A DNA stretch of 64,000 bases from Proluteimonas flavola (GCF_021191705.1 NZ_JAIWPU010000018.1:1-64000), one strand, 5' to 3'. Positions 8,798 to 19,970 are shown, numbered from the stretch's first letter. The notes: a model not told the origin generated them from the sequence alone. Numbers and translations are program-made.

Positions 8798-11700
8798 TCA
8801 GGTGGTGATGGTGTCCTGGACGTGGCGGCGGATGTCGGCGGCAACCATGTCGACCACGGCCGCGTCGTGCACCCAGGAGAAATGCGAGCTGTCACCCAGT
8901 GTCGTCACCGCGAACGAGGACGTTGGTATCAGAAGGTCGAGGTGATTGTTCGCCGAGCGCGCGTAGTACTCGAACACGTCGCGATGCCCCAGGACGCATT
9001 CTTCATCGCGCACCGTCACAGCCTTGAACAGCCGGATCGTCGTTCCTGCATCCGCGAGCGCCCGCAAGGCACCGTTGTCGGGCAGGTAGCGATGGTTGAT
9101 CCGGTCAAGCCCATTCCATGCGTCGGGGAGCCGCAGATCCTGCATCATCCGCGGCACGCAGAAGAACGCGTCGACCATGAACAGGTTCGCCACTGGAGTA
9201 CCGGCCATGGCCAACCGGCACGCCATTTCCAGTGCGACGACGCCACCAAAACTCCACCCCGCCAGACTGATCGGCCCATGCGGCTGCAGGCGCCTGACGT
9301 GGTCCAGGTAATACGCTGCGATGGTCTCGAACGAGGGCATGGGGCTGTGCAGATGGATGTTGTTGAACAGCACCAGCCGTATGTGGGGCAGCTTCCTGGC
9401 GAGATTGGCCAGATAGCTCTCCGCACCGCCTTCTCCCGGCGGGAGCAGGAACAGCGTCGGGCCTGCCACATGCTCATTGACCACGATGCAGGGCTCGAAC
9501 TCGTCCTGCGGCGGCGTGCCGCGCGACACATCCGCGCGTGGACGCATCCTGACGCCCGCGCCGATCGCCAGCATCCGCTGCCTGAGAAGCTCTGCCATGT
9601 CAGCGGTTGCCTGGGCGCCGATGCGGCCCTCCACCTCCACGACGAGACGATCACCGATGCGCTTGGCGGTAATGTCGACACTTCCCTCGGCGGCGTCGGT
9701 GTCCTCCGGTGAGCGACTTGATCCGCAGCGTGCCGGATCGAGCTGCCAGCGTACGCCCACCTCATCGTCATCCTGGGGCGCGGTGCCCGCAACCTCACCA
9801 AACTGCCCGAGATAGTTGAAGCTGACATCTGGCAGCGGTGCGGAAGTACTCCCGTACATTCCACGCACGGCTCCATACCCGATTCCATTGCACGGTACCG
9901 AGGTACGCGTGGAATGCGTGCTTTCCACGCAGCGCAGCGGGTCGTCATCGGCCAGCAGCGGCAATGGATACATGGTCGTGAACCACCCCACCGTGTCCTG
10001 CACATCCGGTGCGCCCGGCCAGGCTTCGCGCCCATGGCATTCCAGCGTTACAAAGTTCTCACGACGGCCGGTCATCGAGGCCAGCGTCTGCGCCAGCGCC
10101 GCCAACATCATGTCCAGACCACTGGCATCGCCCCCCCCATGAATCGGCCCGTACAAGGCGGCGGAGTCCTCGGGGTCAAGGGTGAACTGGTGCCGGCAAC
10201 TGGCTGCACTGCGCACTGGGCCGACAGGCGTGGCGCGCTTGACCTGCTCGACGATCTCGTCCCAGTACAGCCGCTCGGCGTCACTGGCGGGGTAGGCCTC
10301 CACTGCCTCGGACCACCGGCCGTAGTCGCAGACCGGCGTGCCAAGATCAGCACAATGGTAGAGGCCCTCAAGGTCGCGGCAGATGATCTCCCAGCTCACC
10401 GCATCGACGATCAGATGGTGCAACTGCATCCACAGGCGTGCTGATCCATCTTCCAGTCCATGTAGGAACACGGCCTCCCACAACGGACCGCGCTCCAGAT
10501 CGAAACGACGGTGGAGCGTCGCGATGCACGCATCCAGAGCGGCATCCGGCTTACCCTCCATGTCGATGACGCGCAGCGCGATGTCGCCGTGCCCGGCGTA
10601 GAACTGCACGGGCTCCCGCATTCCCTCGCCATCGACACGGTAGCGAAGGCGGAATGCATCGTGATGCTTCGCCAGTGCATCCAGCGCGGCCTGCAGACGC
10701 GTCACCTCCAGTGCAGGGGTGCGGATGACCAGCGACTGGTTCCAGTGCCCCTTGTCGGAGAGTGACTTTGCGAAGAACCATGCCTGGATCGGCAGTAATG
10801 CGCGCTCCCCCTGCGGCACGATGTAGGGCGCGTCCTTCAGCAACGGCGCGTCGCCCAACAGGACATTCTGGTAGAACTCCCGGATCGTGGTATGGCTGAA
10901 GACATCCTTGACGCTGACTTTCCTAGCAAGCCTGCGGCGCGTGTGGCTGACCAGATGCAACGCGGAAATGCTGTCACCGCCCGCCTCGAAGAAGTCATCG
11001 TTCACACCGATGCGTTTTCCACGCAGGACCTCACTCCAGATGCGGCACAGCCGCATCTCCATGCGATCGGCGGGAGCCGCATAGGCAACTCTGGGTTGGC
11101 CGCGTTCGTATGACGCCAACGCCTTGACGTCGAGCTTTCCAGTGACGGTAACCGGAAGCGCGCGCAGGCCCTCGATGCGATGCAACCGCGACGGCATCAT
11201 CGCCGGCGACAGCCTTGCACGCATGTGTGACAGCAGCGCCTGCTCCTCCAGCTGCGGTTCGGCCAGGTAATAGCAGGACAGCCGCAGAGCATCGTCGGGG
11301 GTCGTCCCGGGCACGACCACGACGGCACACTGGATGACGCCAGGACACCCGGAAACGGTCGCCTCGATCTCGGCCGGTTCAAGCCGGATCCCGTTGATCT
11401 TGACCTGGTGATCGTTGCGGCCGAGGAACTGAAGCGCGCCGTCGGCACGGCGCCGTGCCAGGTCGCCCGTCCTGTACAGCGTGGCGACACCTGTGATATC
11501 CGGAAACACCCCTTGCAGGAAACGTTCACGCTCTAGCGCCACCTGGTTGAGGTAGCCGGCACCGACACAGGGCCCCGAGAGGCAGATTTCTCCCACCGCC
11601 CCTGTCGGCAGCTCGCGTTGCAGGTCATCGAGCAGGTGCAGCCGCGAGCCCGGCAGCGGTTCCCCCAGGTCATTGCTGTACTCGGCCCCTGGCGGGAACG

Positions 11701-14700
11701 CGCGCACGAGGTTGTAAACCGTTGTCTCCGTTGTCCCATATGCGCTGTAGAGCATGCCGCCGAATTCGCTCCGGATCCTGTCGAAATGCTGCCGCCTGAA
11801 GGCTTCTCCGGCGACGAGCACGACCTGCAGATGCTGCAGCCTTGCCAAGTCGAACAACTGCAGTTGCGTTGGCGTCCCGCTGAGGTAGCTCAGACGATGC
11901 GCGTTCATCATGGCGATGAAGGCGTCGTCGCAGACGAACCCGTCCTCGGGCACCAGCAACGTATGTCCACTGAGCAGGGACAACGCCATCTGTTCGACGG
12001 AAAAGTCGAATACGTAGCTTGACTGCAGGAGCACCACCTGCGGCTGCGGATCATCGCCGAAGTAACGTGCTGCCAATCCTGCCTGGAATGTGAGTACGTT
12101 GCGATGCGCGACCAGCACTGCTTTGGGTCGCCCGGTGGTACCTGACGTGTAGATGGCGTACGCCGGTGCATCCGCTGTTGCAGCCGGGCGTGGAGTGGCA
12201 TCGGCCACGCCGTGCTCTGCCGCCTGCCGTGGATCCAGGATCATCATCGCCGTATCGGGGTGCAGGCTCCGCATGCGATGCAGGTTGACGCTGTCGGCGA
12301 GAATCGCCTTGGCACCCGAATCCTGCAGCATGAACGCCAAGCGTTCATCCGGGGCAGCGGGGTCCAGCGGCACGTAGGCGGCCCCCGCCTTCCATACCGC
12401 CAGGATCGAGATGATCATCCACTCGCTCTTCTCCAGCACCAGCGCCACCAGATTGCCGGGCCGTAGCCTACCCAACCCCAACAGTGCATCGCAGAGTCGA
12501 TCCGCGCATCCATCGAGCTGGGCGTAGCTGAGCTGCACCGTCCCGTGCACCAGCGCTGTCCGGTCACTACGCATCCTCGCATGGTGTTCAAACAAGGCGT
12601 GGGCCGTTGCAATGCCCGTGTGTGGCAGGGCGGCCGGAGCGCCCTGCGCGCCGTTGCCCGCTGGCAGATACAGGATCTCCGCAAGACGACTGGTCTGTGC
12701 CGTGGAGGCCAGGCGCGTGAACTCGCTGAGGACCCGTGCAAAGGTCGACGCAATGCTTTCCGCTGTTCCGTGGGAAAATAGGGAAGACGCATAGGTCACA
12801 TTGACAGACAGGACGCGTCCAAGATCGGACACCGTCGTGGACAGATCGAACTTCGCTGTCGTCACGCCGCCGGTATCCGGGGTGTAGGTCTGCATGGCGG
12901 GCGAAGCCGCGCTGGCGGTTTCGCGGTCCAGCAGACTGAAAACCGTCTGCACGACCGGGTGGCGTCCCGGATCGTTGGGCACGCGCAGCCGCCCCACGAG
13001 TTGCTCGAACGGCAAGTCATCGTGCAACTGCGCTTGGACGACAGACGCACCGACGGTCCCAAGGTACTGCTGCAGGCTGTCGTCCATGTCCACCCGCGCC
13101 CGCAAGACCAGCAGGTTGGCGAAGAACCCGACCACTCCCTCCAGCTCGCCGTGGCCGCGCTGTGCCGAGGGAGTGCCCACGACGAAGTCATCCTGCCCAC
13201 TGAACGCCCGCATCGTGAGGTAGTAAGCGGCGAGCACGACCGAGAACAGGCTGCAGCGCGTCGTTCGCGCCAACATGCGCAGCTGGTCTGTCGTTGCCGG
13301 ATCAAGCTCCAGCGTGATCTCCCGCCCCTTGTAGTCGAACTGCGACGGTCGCGGAAGATCAAGCGGAAGATCAAGTGGCCTCCAGCCTTCCAGCGTCTGC
13401 AACCAGTAATCGCCCAACGCTTCCTGGCGATGCTGGTTCAACTGGTGGCGCTGCCAGACGGAGAAATCCGCATAGCTGGCGGGGAGCTGACACAATCGTG
13501 CTGCATCCCCCCCTTCCAGCAGATGCTGCAGTTCCTCCCGAAACACACGCCACGACCAGCCATCGAAGCACGTATGGTGGAACACGAGCGACACGATGTG
13601 CTCCTCGCCCAAGGTGTACAGTGCCGCGCGGAAGGGAAGCTCCGCGGACAACGTGAAGACCTTCGTGGCATCCCCTGCCAAGGCAGCATCAAGGGCCTCC
13701 CGCTCCACGACCCTGGCCCTGCCCAGGGAAAAGCGACGCGTCGCAGCTTCCGACGGCATGACCCGCTGCACGAGCCTGCCCTGGTCATCCCGGTCCAGCA
13801 GCGTCCTGAGCGCGGCGTGGCGTATCAGGAGCGTCCGCAATGCCCGCTCCAGCCGCTCCGGCCCGTCCACCGGATCGAGCGCAAGCACGAATGCAAAGGA
13901 AATGTTGTATGCAGGGCTCCCGCCCACGAATTCATCGATGAACAGCAGGCGTTCCTGCGCCAGCGACGCCCTCACCGGCGTGTGCTCGCCTCCCGACAGG
14001 CCCCCCGGCGCCAGCGCCTTGACGTCGCCCTCCTGCTCCATCAGCTTGAGCCGTGCCGCCTGGGACTGGATGTCCGGGCATGCAAACACCGAGGCGACAC
14101 TGAATGCCCGGCCGAACCGGGTGGTGATTGCCTGCGCGAGGCGGATCGCACGCAGACTGTCCCCGCCTACGCCAAAAAAGTCATTCCGGGTGCCGATGCT
14201 GTCCGCGGCGTAGCCGATGACGTTCGCCCACAACAGGCACAATGCACGCTCCGTCTGGTTCGCCGGGGGGACATGTTCTGTCGTGGCCTCCATCACCGCA
14301 TCCGTCGGCGGAAGCCGCTTCACATCCAGCTTTCCGCTCCCGGTTACCGGCACCTCCAGCAGGCGGATGACCCGTACGGGCACGATGGCCTGCGGCAGGC
14401 GCGCGTGGAGCCAATCCAGCAGAGCGGTTTCCTGGAGCTCCTCGGTCGCCACATAGAACGCAACCAGGTACTTCTGGCGCGCGGCGCCACCGTCGGCAGT
14501 CCCCGCGTAGTCACGTGCAATCACAACCGCGCGGCCAACGCCGGGGAATGATGCGAGCACAGATTCTATCTCACCGAGCTCGACGCGTTGCCCGCGGATC
14601 TTGACCTGCATATCGTTGCGCCCAAGATACTCGAGCTCCCCGTTCGGCAGCCAGCGCACTAGATCACCCGTCCTGTACAGGCGTGCATTGCGTCCCTGCG

Positions 14701-17700
14701 CTGCGTCTTCGGTCGTCTGGAACCGGTTGGCGACGAAGCGTTCACGCGTCAGGTCGTCGCGATTGAGGTAGCCACGGGCCACCCCATCCCCCCCGATGTA
14801 CAACTCGCCGATCCCTCCAACGGGCACGCGCTGCATCGCGGGGTTCACCACATAGCAGTGCGTGTTGGCGACAGGATGCCCGATGCTCTTGTCAAGGCGT
14901 GGTTCGTCTTTCCGGTACAGCCGTTTGTGACTGGTGATGGAGATCTCCGTCGGCCCGTAGCCGTTGATGATCAACCCATCGAAGCTGCTCCGGATGCCGT
15001 TGAACACGGCCGTGGTGAAGTCCTCGCCGATCGCGTCGATACGCTTGAGCGAAGGCACCGATGCATAGCGATACATGGACAGGACCGATGGCGTCCCGGA
15101 CAGATAGGTCACTGCATTCCGATTCATGTAGTCGTACAGGCGTACCGCATCGCTGCGCATGGCGTCGTCCAGCATGACCAGCGTCTGCCCGGAGAGCAAC
15201 GCATCCGTCATCTGTTCGATGAAATGGTCAAACGTATAGTTCGAGAAGGACAGCACCACCTCCACGCCTTCGCTCCTCCGCAGAGAGAACAAGGACGCAA
15301 GCGAGGCATGCAGGTTCACGACGCCACGATGCTCCACGAGCACGGCCTTTGGGCGGCCCGTCGTGCCGGACGTGTAGATGGCGTATGCCAGGTCCGTACT
15401 CTTCACAGGCACGTCGACACGCGCCGCCGCGCTTGGCAGCACCGCATCCTGCAGCGCGATGACCTCACACGGCAGTCCGTCGGCGGTTCGGCCAACCCGC
15501 ATGGCGTGCTCGCGATCGGAAAGGACAAGGGCGGTTCGTGTGTCCTCGAGGATGAAACGGAGCCTGTCATCCGGGTACGCGGGATCGATCGGAACGAATG
15601 CGGCGCCCGCCTTCCAGACTGCAAGCATGGCGGTGATCATCCACTCGCTCTTGTCCACGACAAGCGCCACGAGAGCATCCGCGCGTAATGGCGCGCATTC
15701 AAGTAGATGCCGGGCGAGTCTGTTGGCGCGTTCATCCAACTGGCGATATGTCATCCGCCTGTCGCCGGCAACCACGGTCACGACATCCGGCCAGGCTGTC
15801 GCCACCTGTTCGAAAATGCCATGCAGCGACTGATCCTGCGGGTACGCCCGCCGGGTTTCATTCCAGCGGGCAAAGCGCGCAGCATCCGCGCTCGAGATCA
15901 ACGTGAGTTCCGGGACGTTTGCATGCGGGTTGGCGGCGACCTGGCGCAGAAGCGCATCCAGCGTTCCAAGCAGGTTTTCCGCCGTGGCATCGTCGATCAA
16001 CTCGCCCGCATACCACAGATTGATCTCAAGCTCGTCCTGCGTTTCACGCGCGACCACCGCGATGGGATAGTTGACCTTGTCCGAGTCCCAGGATTTCTCG
16101 ACGCCAAGATAGTGCGCATGGAGTGCGGCCTCCTCTTCGCCGAGCAGAAGGGGATAGTTCTCGAGCACCAGGAGCGTCTCGAAGAGCCTGCGCTTGGCGC
16201 CGCCACTGCGTGCCGTGAACAGGTCGATCGTGCTCCGGCTGTTCATGCGGTTGATCGCGTCCTGGATGGAGGCGATGGCTTGGGCAACGGTCATCCTGGA
16301 CTGCGCCTCGTGATCGACGATCGAGGGCAGCGTATTGATGTGCAACCCGACGGATTCTTCGATGCCGTCGATGGGGAGCCCACGCCCGGAAATCACGGTT
16401 CCGACAGATGTGATGCGGCTGCCTCCAACCGCGAACAGCAGCGTATGCCAGGCAAACTGCAGGACCGAATGCAACGTGACCCGGCCGGATGCACACCATG
16501 CACGCAGTGTCGTCGTGCATGTCGCGTCAACGGTGAGCGTCCGGACGCGGTGCTCGGCGATACGGTCGTAGCCGCCGACATCGACACTGTAGCGCCTCTC
16601 CGGTTTCACCAGGCCCGCCAGATCGCCGCGCTCATCGATGCGCTCGAACTCCGCTGCCCAGTAGTCAAGATGGTCATCGCGATGCGCCAGCAGATACCGT
16701 TGTGCTGTGGCATACGCAGCATCGTGGCCAGCACGCACCGGCACGCCGCGGACGATATCGATGTAGTCGCGATGCACCGCATCGTGCAGCAGCGGCAGGC
16801 TCCAGCCGTCCACGATGATGTGATGGCAGCTGAACAGGATCGTGCAGACATTGTCCGGTTGCCGGATGAGGTAGATCCGCAGCAACCGCCCCTGCCCGAG
16901 CCTGTAGGGTTCACGCCGATCATCGCGTTGCAGTTCCTGAAGAAGTTCGGCACGCAGGGCTGCATCCGCCACCCCACGCAGGTCTACCTCCCGCCAGTCC
17001 AGCGGGGCCGGGCTTGCGTCGAGGTGCTGCATCGGGCGCTCATGCCAGTCGAACCTCAAGCTGAGTGCGGGATAGCGACGTTGCGCGCAGCTCCATGCCT
17101 GGCGCATGGCAGCGACATCAATCGGGCGATGGTAGTGATGCAGCGTCTGCATCACGTAGGCATCATCACCGGCCTCGCTTTTCATGGACTGGTAGAGCAG
17201 GCCCTGTTGCAGGCCGGTCGCCGGCAGGCTCCATCCCCCGTCTGCGGACGCCTGGTCGTCATTTTCATGATCGACATCGGGGAGTGGCGCCTGTGCCGCC
17301 TGGTCGATCTTGAGCATGAGATGATGCGCAAGCTGGGCAAACGTCTTCAGTCGATACACATCCTCGACGCTGATGACCACGCGCAGGCATTGCCAGACCC
17401 GCATGATCAGCCGGAGGCAGGTGATGCTCTGGCCGCCCAGACGGAAGAAATCATCATCGTCGCCGATGTCGGCAGTCCGCAGCCCCAGCACCTGTGCCCA
17501 TTCTGCGCGCAGTGTCTCGACGGGGCCGGCGGCATCGGTCCTCGCGACCGGGTCTGCGTCCGGCGCGCGCGTACTGTGCGCACCGACGTCAGGGAGGGCG
17601 CGCCGGTCGATCTTGCCATTGACGTTGACTGGCAGGTGCTGCATGCGCACCATCCGCGCCGGTACCATCACGCGGATCAGGCGGGATTCAAGAAAGGCGA

Positions 17701-19909
17701 GAAGATCGTCCTCATCGACGGGCGCGGCGTCATCGCAGGTGTAGTACCCCACCAGGTGCCAGTTCCCTGTCTCGACGGCCTCCCCACGCGGCACCACGAT
17801 GCACTGTTGCATCCCCGGAAACTCCAGCGCGCGCGCCTCGATCTCGCCCGGCTCCACGCGTATGCCGTTGAGCTTGAGCTGGAAGTCGGCGCGCCCCATG
17901 AATTCGAGCTGTCCATCTGCCAGGAACCTGGCCAGGTCTCCTGTGCGATACATGCGCGCGTTCGTGCCCGCTGCGTGTTCCTGCGGGGTGCGGAACGGAT
18001 TGTCGAGGAACTTTGCGGCGGTCAGTTCCGGCCGGTTGAGGTATCCGGCGGCGACGCCCTCTCCTCCGATGTACAGCTCGCCGATGGCACCGATGGGGAC
18101 CTGCTTCAGGTCATGCCCCAGCACATAGCACTTCACGTTGCGCAGGGGGCGGCCAATGCTGCGATCACGCCGATGTGACTCTCCGGGCGCGTACTCCTTG
18201 CATGCCGTCACGAACGCCGTCTCGGTGAACGCGTACTCGTTGATGACGCGGCCGGTGAAGCGCTCCCGCAGCGTCTGCAGTCCTTTTGGCGTCAGCTCCT
18301 CACCCACCAGGAGCATGCGCTTGAGCGCGGAACAGTCACGCAGTTCGAAATGCTGCAGCACCGAGCGCGTGCCGTTGAGATAGGAAATGCCGTGTTCGGC
18401 GACAAAGCGCGGGAAGGCGATCGGATCCACCCGGACGTCGTCCGGCACCACCACCAGTGTCTGGTGGTTGATCAATGCGATGAGCGTTTGGCGCATGAAT
18501 GGCTCGAACACCACCGCCGCGAACAGCGCCACCACTTCAGTGTGTGGATCGCACATGTCATACCTCACCGAGAGGTCGGTGATGGCATTGACGACGCTGC
18601 GGTGGGTCTTGGCCACACCCTTCGGCACGCCCGTCGTTCCAGACGTGTAGGTCACATAGGCATGTTGGGTGGAGTCCAGTCCCTGTACGGCAGGAAACAC
18701 ACCGTCATGCAGCTCGCACAGCAGTGCGTCGATATCGAGCAGCTCGACATCCGGGCGGGCCGCCGCCACCATACCATGCACTGCGTCGGCATGATGACGA
18801 TGGGTCAGGATCCGCTTGGCTCCGGTGTCGCGCATGGTGAACTGGATGCGCTCGGCTGGATAGCTTGGATCGAAGGGCGTGTATGCGGCCCCGGTCTTCC
18901 ACAATGCGAGTGCGGCGACGACCACACGATGGCTCTTGTCCAGGTACAGCCCGACAACCTCTCCAGGCGCCACCCCTCGCGCCGACAACGCCACGGCAAG
19001 ACGATCGCACATCGCCATCAGGTCGGCATATGACACCCGCTGTTCGCCGCAGACAACGGCGCAGTGGTCCGGCGAACGTCTGGCAGCCTCCTCCACCAAT
19101 GACTCCAACCGCACGTGCTGCGGGAAGTCGCCATCCGTTGCATTCCATTGCAGCAGCTGCGCGCGTTGCTCCGCGGACGTCAGCTCCAGGCGCGCCATCA
19201 GGCATTCCGGCTGCTGGACAATCTGCCTGGCAACCTCCACCAGGATGTCGAGGAAACCGGCCATGACCGCATCCTCGAACAGGGTGGCGCAATAATGCAT
19301 GCGCAGGGTCGCGCCAGATGGCGCCGCCTCATCGTCGACCACGAGTACCAACGGCACCCTGTCCAAGTCCAGCCGGGGGGCGCAGCGCGCGTCGACCAGG
19401 ACCGCATCGAAATGGCCCTGCCCCAGCAGGGCCGTGCCTGGTACGAAGGCGTCGCCTGCGCCAAGCGCCCCAGTGACCGCCTCCAGCGCAGCCCCCGCCG
19501 ACAGGGCCGATTGGGCCCGGTGGTCCACGATCGACGGATGTACTCCCGCCGGACCGGTGTCCTGCCAGGCGTCCTGCCCCCCGTCCTGCGCCACACATGC
19601 GACGACGGTGGTCCCTCCGTTTCCATAGGCCTGCAGCACCTTGTGCAACGCCGTGAGCATCAGGGCGCGCAAGGCCGGCCCGCCCCGCCCGAGGAACTCC
19701 ACCAACTGCTGATCATCGGCAAGGTGCAGATGGGCTTCGCATTCGCGGACCGGGCCGTGTGCAATGCCGTCATCGCGCACCACGATGCGATGGCGCCAGT
19801 CGTCCTTGAGCAGAATATCGAGATCGCCCCGTTCGCTGGCTGCCGCATCGATGCGGTGACGCCAGTTCGATGACTCTGCCATGACTTGCTCCCTGTCATT
19901 CCTGTTCAT
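8798..19909 (-). CDS. pcbAB: ACV synthetase, three-module NRPS (Aad-Cys-Val) with E and TE domains
   Basis: The 3703-aa enzyme makes L-aminoadipyl-L-cysteinyl-D-valine, the beta-lactam precursor. Approximate domain positions: N-terminal ACVS-specific region 1-270; A1 with its core around 420; T1 serine near 823; C with HHIIVDGW near 1031; A2 around 1515; T2 near 1915; C with HHTCFDGW near 2115; A3 around 2590; T3 near 2978; epimerisation with HHLIVDAVSW near 3170; thioesterase with GWSFGG near 3551. Specificity residues, read by aligning to GrsA, are E-P-R-N-L-V-E-F-V (aminoadipate), D-H-E-S-D-I-G-I-T (cysteine) and D-F-E-S-L-A-A-V-Y (valine), as in known ACV synthetases. ATG 19909 and ATG 19882 both have GGAG-type sites; the open frame to 20053 overlaps the permease and is unlikely. 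The length fits the roughly 3700 aa of the family. Confidence 0.95.
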   Translation of the reverse strand: MNRNDREQVMAESSNWRHRIDAAASERGDLDILLKDDWRHRIVVRDDGIAHGPVRECEAHLHLADDQQLVEFLGRGGPALRALMLTALHKVLQAYGNGGTTVVACVAQDGGQDAWQDTGPAGVHPSIVDHRAQSALSAGAALEAVTGALGAGDAFVPGTALLGQGHFDAVLVDARCAPRLDLDRVPLVLVVDDEAAPSGATLRMHYCATLFEDAVMAGFLDILVEVARQIVQQPECLMARLELTSAEQRAQLLQWNATDGDFPQHVRLESLVEEAARRSPDHCAVVCGEQRVSYADLMAMCDRLAVALSARGVAPGEVVGLYLDKSHRVVVAALALWKTGAAYTPFDPSYPAERIQFTMRDTGAKRILTHRHHADAVHGMVAAARPDVELLDIDALLCELHDGVFPAVQGLDSTQHAYVTYTSGTTGVPKGVAKTHRSVVNAITDLSVRYDMCDPHTEVVALFAAVVFEPFMRQTLIALINHQTLVVVPDDVRVDPIAFPRFVAEHGISYLNGTRSVLQHFELRDCSALKRMLLVGEELTPKGLQTLRERFTGRVINEYAFTETAFVTACKEYAPGESHRRDRSIGRPLRNVKCYVLGHDLKQVPIGAIGELYIGGEGVAAGYLNRPELTAAKFLDNPFRTPQEHAAGTNARMYRTGDLARFLADGQLEFMGRADFQLKLNGIRVEPGEIEARALEFPGMQQCIVVPRGEAVETGNWHLVGYYTCDDAAPVDEDDLLAFLESRLIRVMVPARMVRMQHLPVNVNGKIDRRALPDVGAHSTRAPDADPVARTDAAGPVETLRAEWAQVLGLRTADIGDDDDFFRLGGQSITCLRLIMRVWQCLRVVISVEDVYRLKTFAQLAHHLMLKIDQAAQAPLPDVDHENDDQASADGGWSLPATGLQQGLLYQSMKSEAGDDAYVMQTLHHYHRPIDVAAMRQAWSCAQRRYPALSLRFDWHERPMQHLDASPAPLDWREVDLRGVADAALRAELLQELQRDDRREPYRLGQGRLLRIYLIRQPDNVCTILFSCHHIIVDGWSLPLLHDAVHRDYIDIVRGVPVRAGHDAAYATAQRYLLAHRDDHLDYWAAEFERIDERGDLAGLVKPERRYSVDVGGYDRIAEHRVRTLTVDATCTTTLRAWCASGRVTLHSVLQFAWHTLLFAVGGSRITSVGTVISGRGLPIDGIEESVGLHINTLPSIVDHEAQSRMTVAQAIASIQDAINRMNSRSTIDLFTARSGGAKRRLFETLLVLENYPLLLGEEEAALHAHYLGVEKSWDSDKVNYPIAVVARETQDELEINLWYAGELIDDATAENLLGTLDALLRQVAANPHANVPELTLISSADAARFARWNETRRAYPQDQSLHGIFEQVATAWPDVVTVVAGDRRMTYRQLDERANRLARHLLECAPLRADALVALVVDKSEWMITAMLAVWKAGAAFVPIDPAYPDDRLRFILEDTRTALVLSDREHAMRVGRTADGLPCEVIALQDAVLPSAAARVDVPVKSTDLAYAIYTSGTTGRPKAVLVEHRGVVNLHASLASLFSLRRSEGVEVVLSFSNYTFDHFIEQMTDALLSGQTLVMLDDAMRSDAVRLYDYMNRNAVTYLSGTPSVLSMYRYASVPSLKRIDAIGEDFTTAVFNGIRSSFDGLIINGYGPTEISITSHKRLYRKDEPRLDKSIGHPVANTHCYVVNPAMQRVPVGGIGELYIGGDGVARGYLNRDDLTRERFVANRFQTTEDAAQGRNARLYRTGDLVRWLPNGELEYLGRNDMQVKIRGQRVELGEIESVLASFPGVGRAVVIARDYAGTADGGAARQKYLVAFYVATEELQETALLDWLHARLPQAIVPVRVIRLLEVPVTGSGKLDVKRLPPTDAVMEATTEHVPPANQTERALCLLWANVIGYAADSIGTRNDFFGVGGDSLRAIRLAQAITTRFGRAFSVASVFACPDIQSQAARLKLMEQEGDVKALAPGGLSGGEHTPVRASLAQERLLFIDEFVGGSPAYNISFAFVLALDPVDGPERLERALRTLLIRHAALRTLLDRDDQGRLVQRVMPSEAATRRFSLGRARVVEREALDAALAGDATKVFTLSAELPFRAALYTLGEEHIVSLVFHHTCFDGWSWRVFREELQHLLEGGDAARLCQLPASYADFSVWQRHQLNQHRQEALGDYWLQTLEGWRPLDLPLDLPRPSQFDYKGREITLELDPATTDQLRMLARTTRCSLFSVVLAAYYLTMRAFSGQDDFVVGTPSAQRGHGELEGVVGFFANLLVLRARVDMDDSLQQYLGTVGASVVQAQLHDDLPFEQLVGRLRVPNDPGRHPVVQTVFSLLDRETASAASPAMQTYTPDTGGVTTAKFDLSTTVSDLGRVLSVNVTYASSLFSHGTAESIASTFARVLSEFTRLASTAQTSRLAEILYLPAGNGAQGAPAALPHTGIATAHALFEHHARMRSDRTALVHGTVQLSYAQLDGCADRLCDALLGLGRLRPGNLVALVLEKSEWMIISILAVWKAGAAYVPLDPAAPDERLAFMLQDSGAKAILADSVNLHRMRSLHPDTAMMILDPRQAAEHGVADATPRPAATADAPAYAIYTSGTTGRPKAVLVAHRNVLTFQAGLAARYFGDDPQPQVVLLQSSYVFDFSVEQMALSLLSGHTLLVPEDGFVCDDAFIAMMNAHRLSYLSGTPTQLQLFDLARLQHLQVVLVAGEAFRRQHFDRIRSEFGGMLYSAYGTTETTVYNLVRAFPPGAEYSNDLGEPLPGSRLHLLDDLQRELPTGAVGEICLSGPCVGAGYLNQVALERERFLQGVFPDITGVATLYRTGDLARRRADGALQFLGRNDHQVKINGIRLEPAEIEATVSGCPGVIQCAVVVVPGTTPDDALRLSCYYLAEPQLEEQALLSHMRARLSPAMMPSRLHRIEGLRALPVTVTGKLDVKALASYERGQPRVAYAAPADRMEMRLCRIWSEVLRGKRIGVNDDFFEAGGDSISALHLVSHTRRRLARKVSVKDVFSHTTIREFYQNVLLGDAPLLKDAPYIVPQGERALLPIQAWFFAKSLSDKGHWNQSLVIRTPALEVTRLQAALDALAKHHDAFRLRYRVDGEGMREPVQFYAGHGDIALRVIDMEGKPDAALDACIATLHRRFDLERGPLWEAVFLHGLEDGSARLWMQLHHLIVDAVSWEIICRDLEGLYHCADLGTPVCDYGRWSEAVEAYPASDAERLYWDEIVEQVKRATPVGPVRSAASCRHQFTLDPEDSAALYGPIHGGGDASGLDMMLAALAQTLASMTGRRENFVTLECHGREAWPGAPDVQDTVGWFTTMYPLPLLADDDPLRCVESTHSTRTSVPCNGIGYGAVRGMYGSTSAPLPDVSFNYLGQFGEVAGTAPQDDDEVGVRWQLDPARCGSSRSPEDTDAAEGSVDITAKRIGDRLVVEVEGRIGAQATADMAELLRQRMLAIGAGVRMRPRADVSRGTPPQDEFEPCIVVNEHVAGPTLFLLPPGEGGAESYLANLARKLPHIRLVLFNNIHLHSPMPSFETIAAYYLDHVRRLQPHGPISLAGWSFGGVVALEMACRLAMAGTPVANLFMVDAFFCVPRMMQDLRLPDAWNGLDRINHRYLPDNGALRALADAGTTIRLFKAVTVRDEECVLGHRDVFEYYARSANNHLDLLIPTSSFAVTTLGDSSHFSWVHDAAVVDMVAADIRRHVQDTITT

Positions 19910-19970
19910 GTGTGCTCCCACATTCAATGGTCCCGCAAGAGATTCCTGTCCGTCCGCCACGGTCCAGCGC

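Noticed and set aside
8669-9712. Long plus-strand open frame opposite pcbC and pcbAB
   Set aside because: Its composition is that of a complementary-strand shadow in high-GC coding DNA; pcbAB and pcbC have full motif support.
15707-18178. 823-codon plus-strand open frame inside pcbAB
   Set aside because: It mirrors the reverse complement of C and A domain coding sequence and has no domain of its own.
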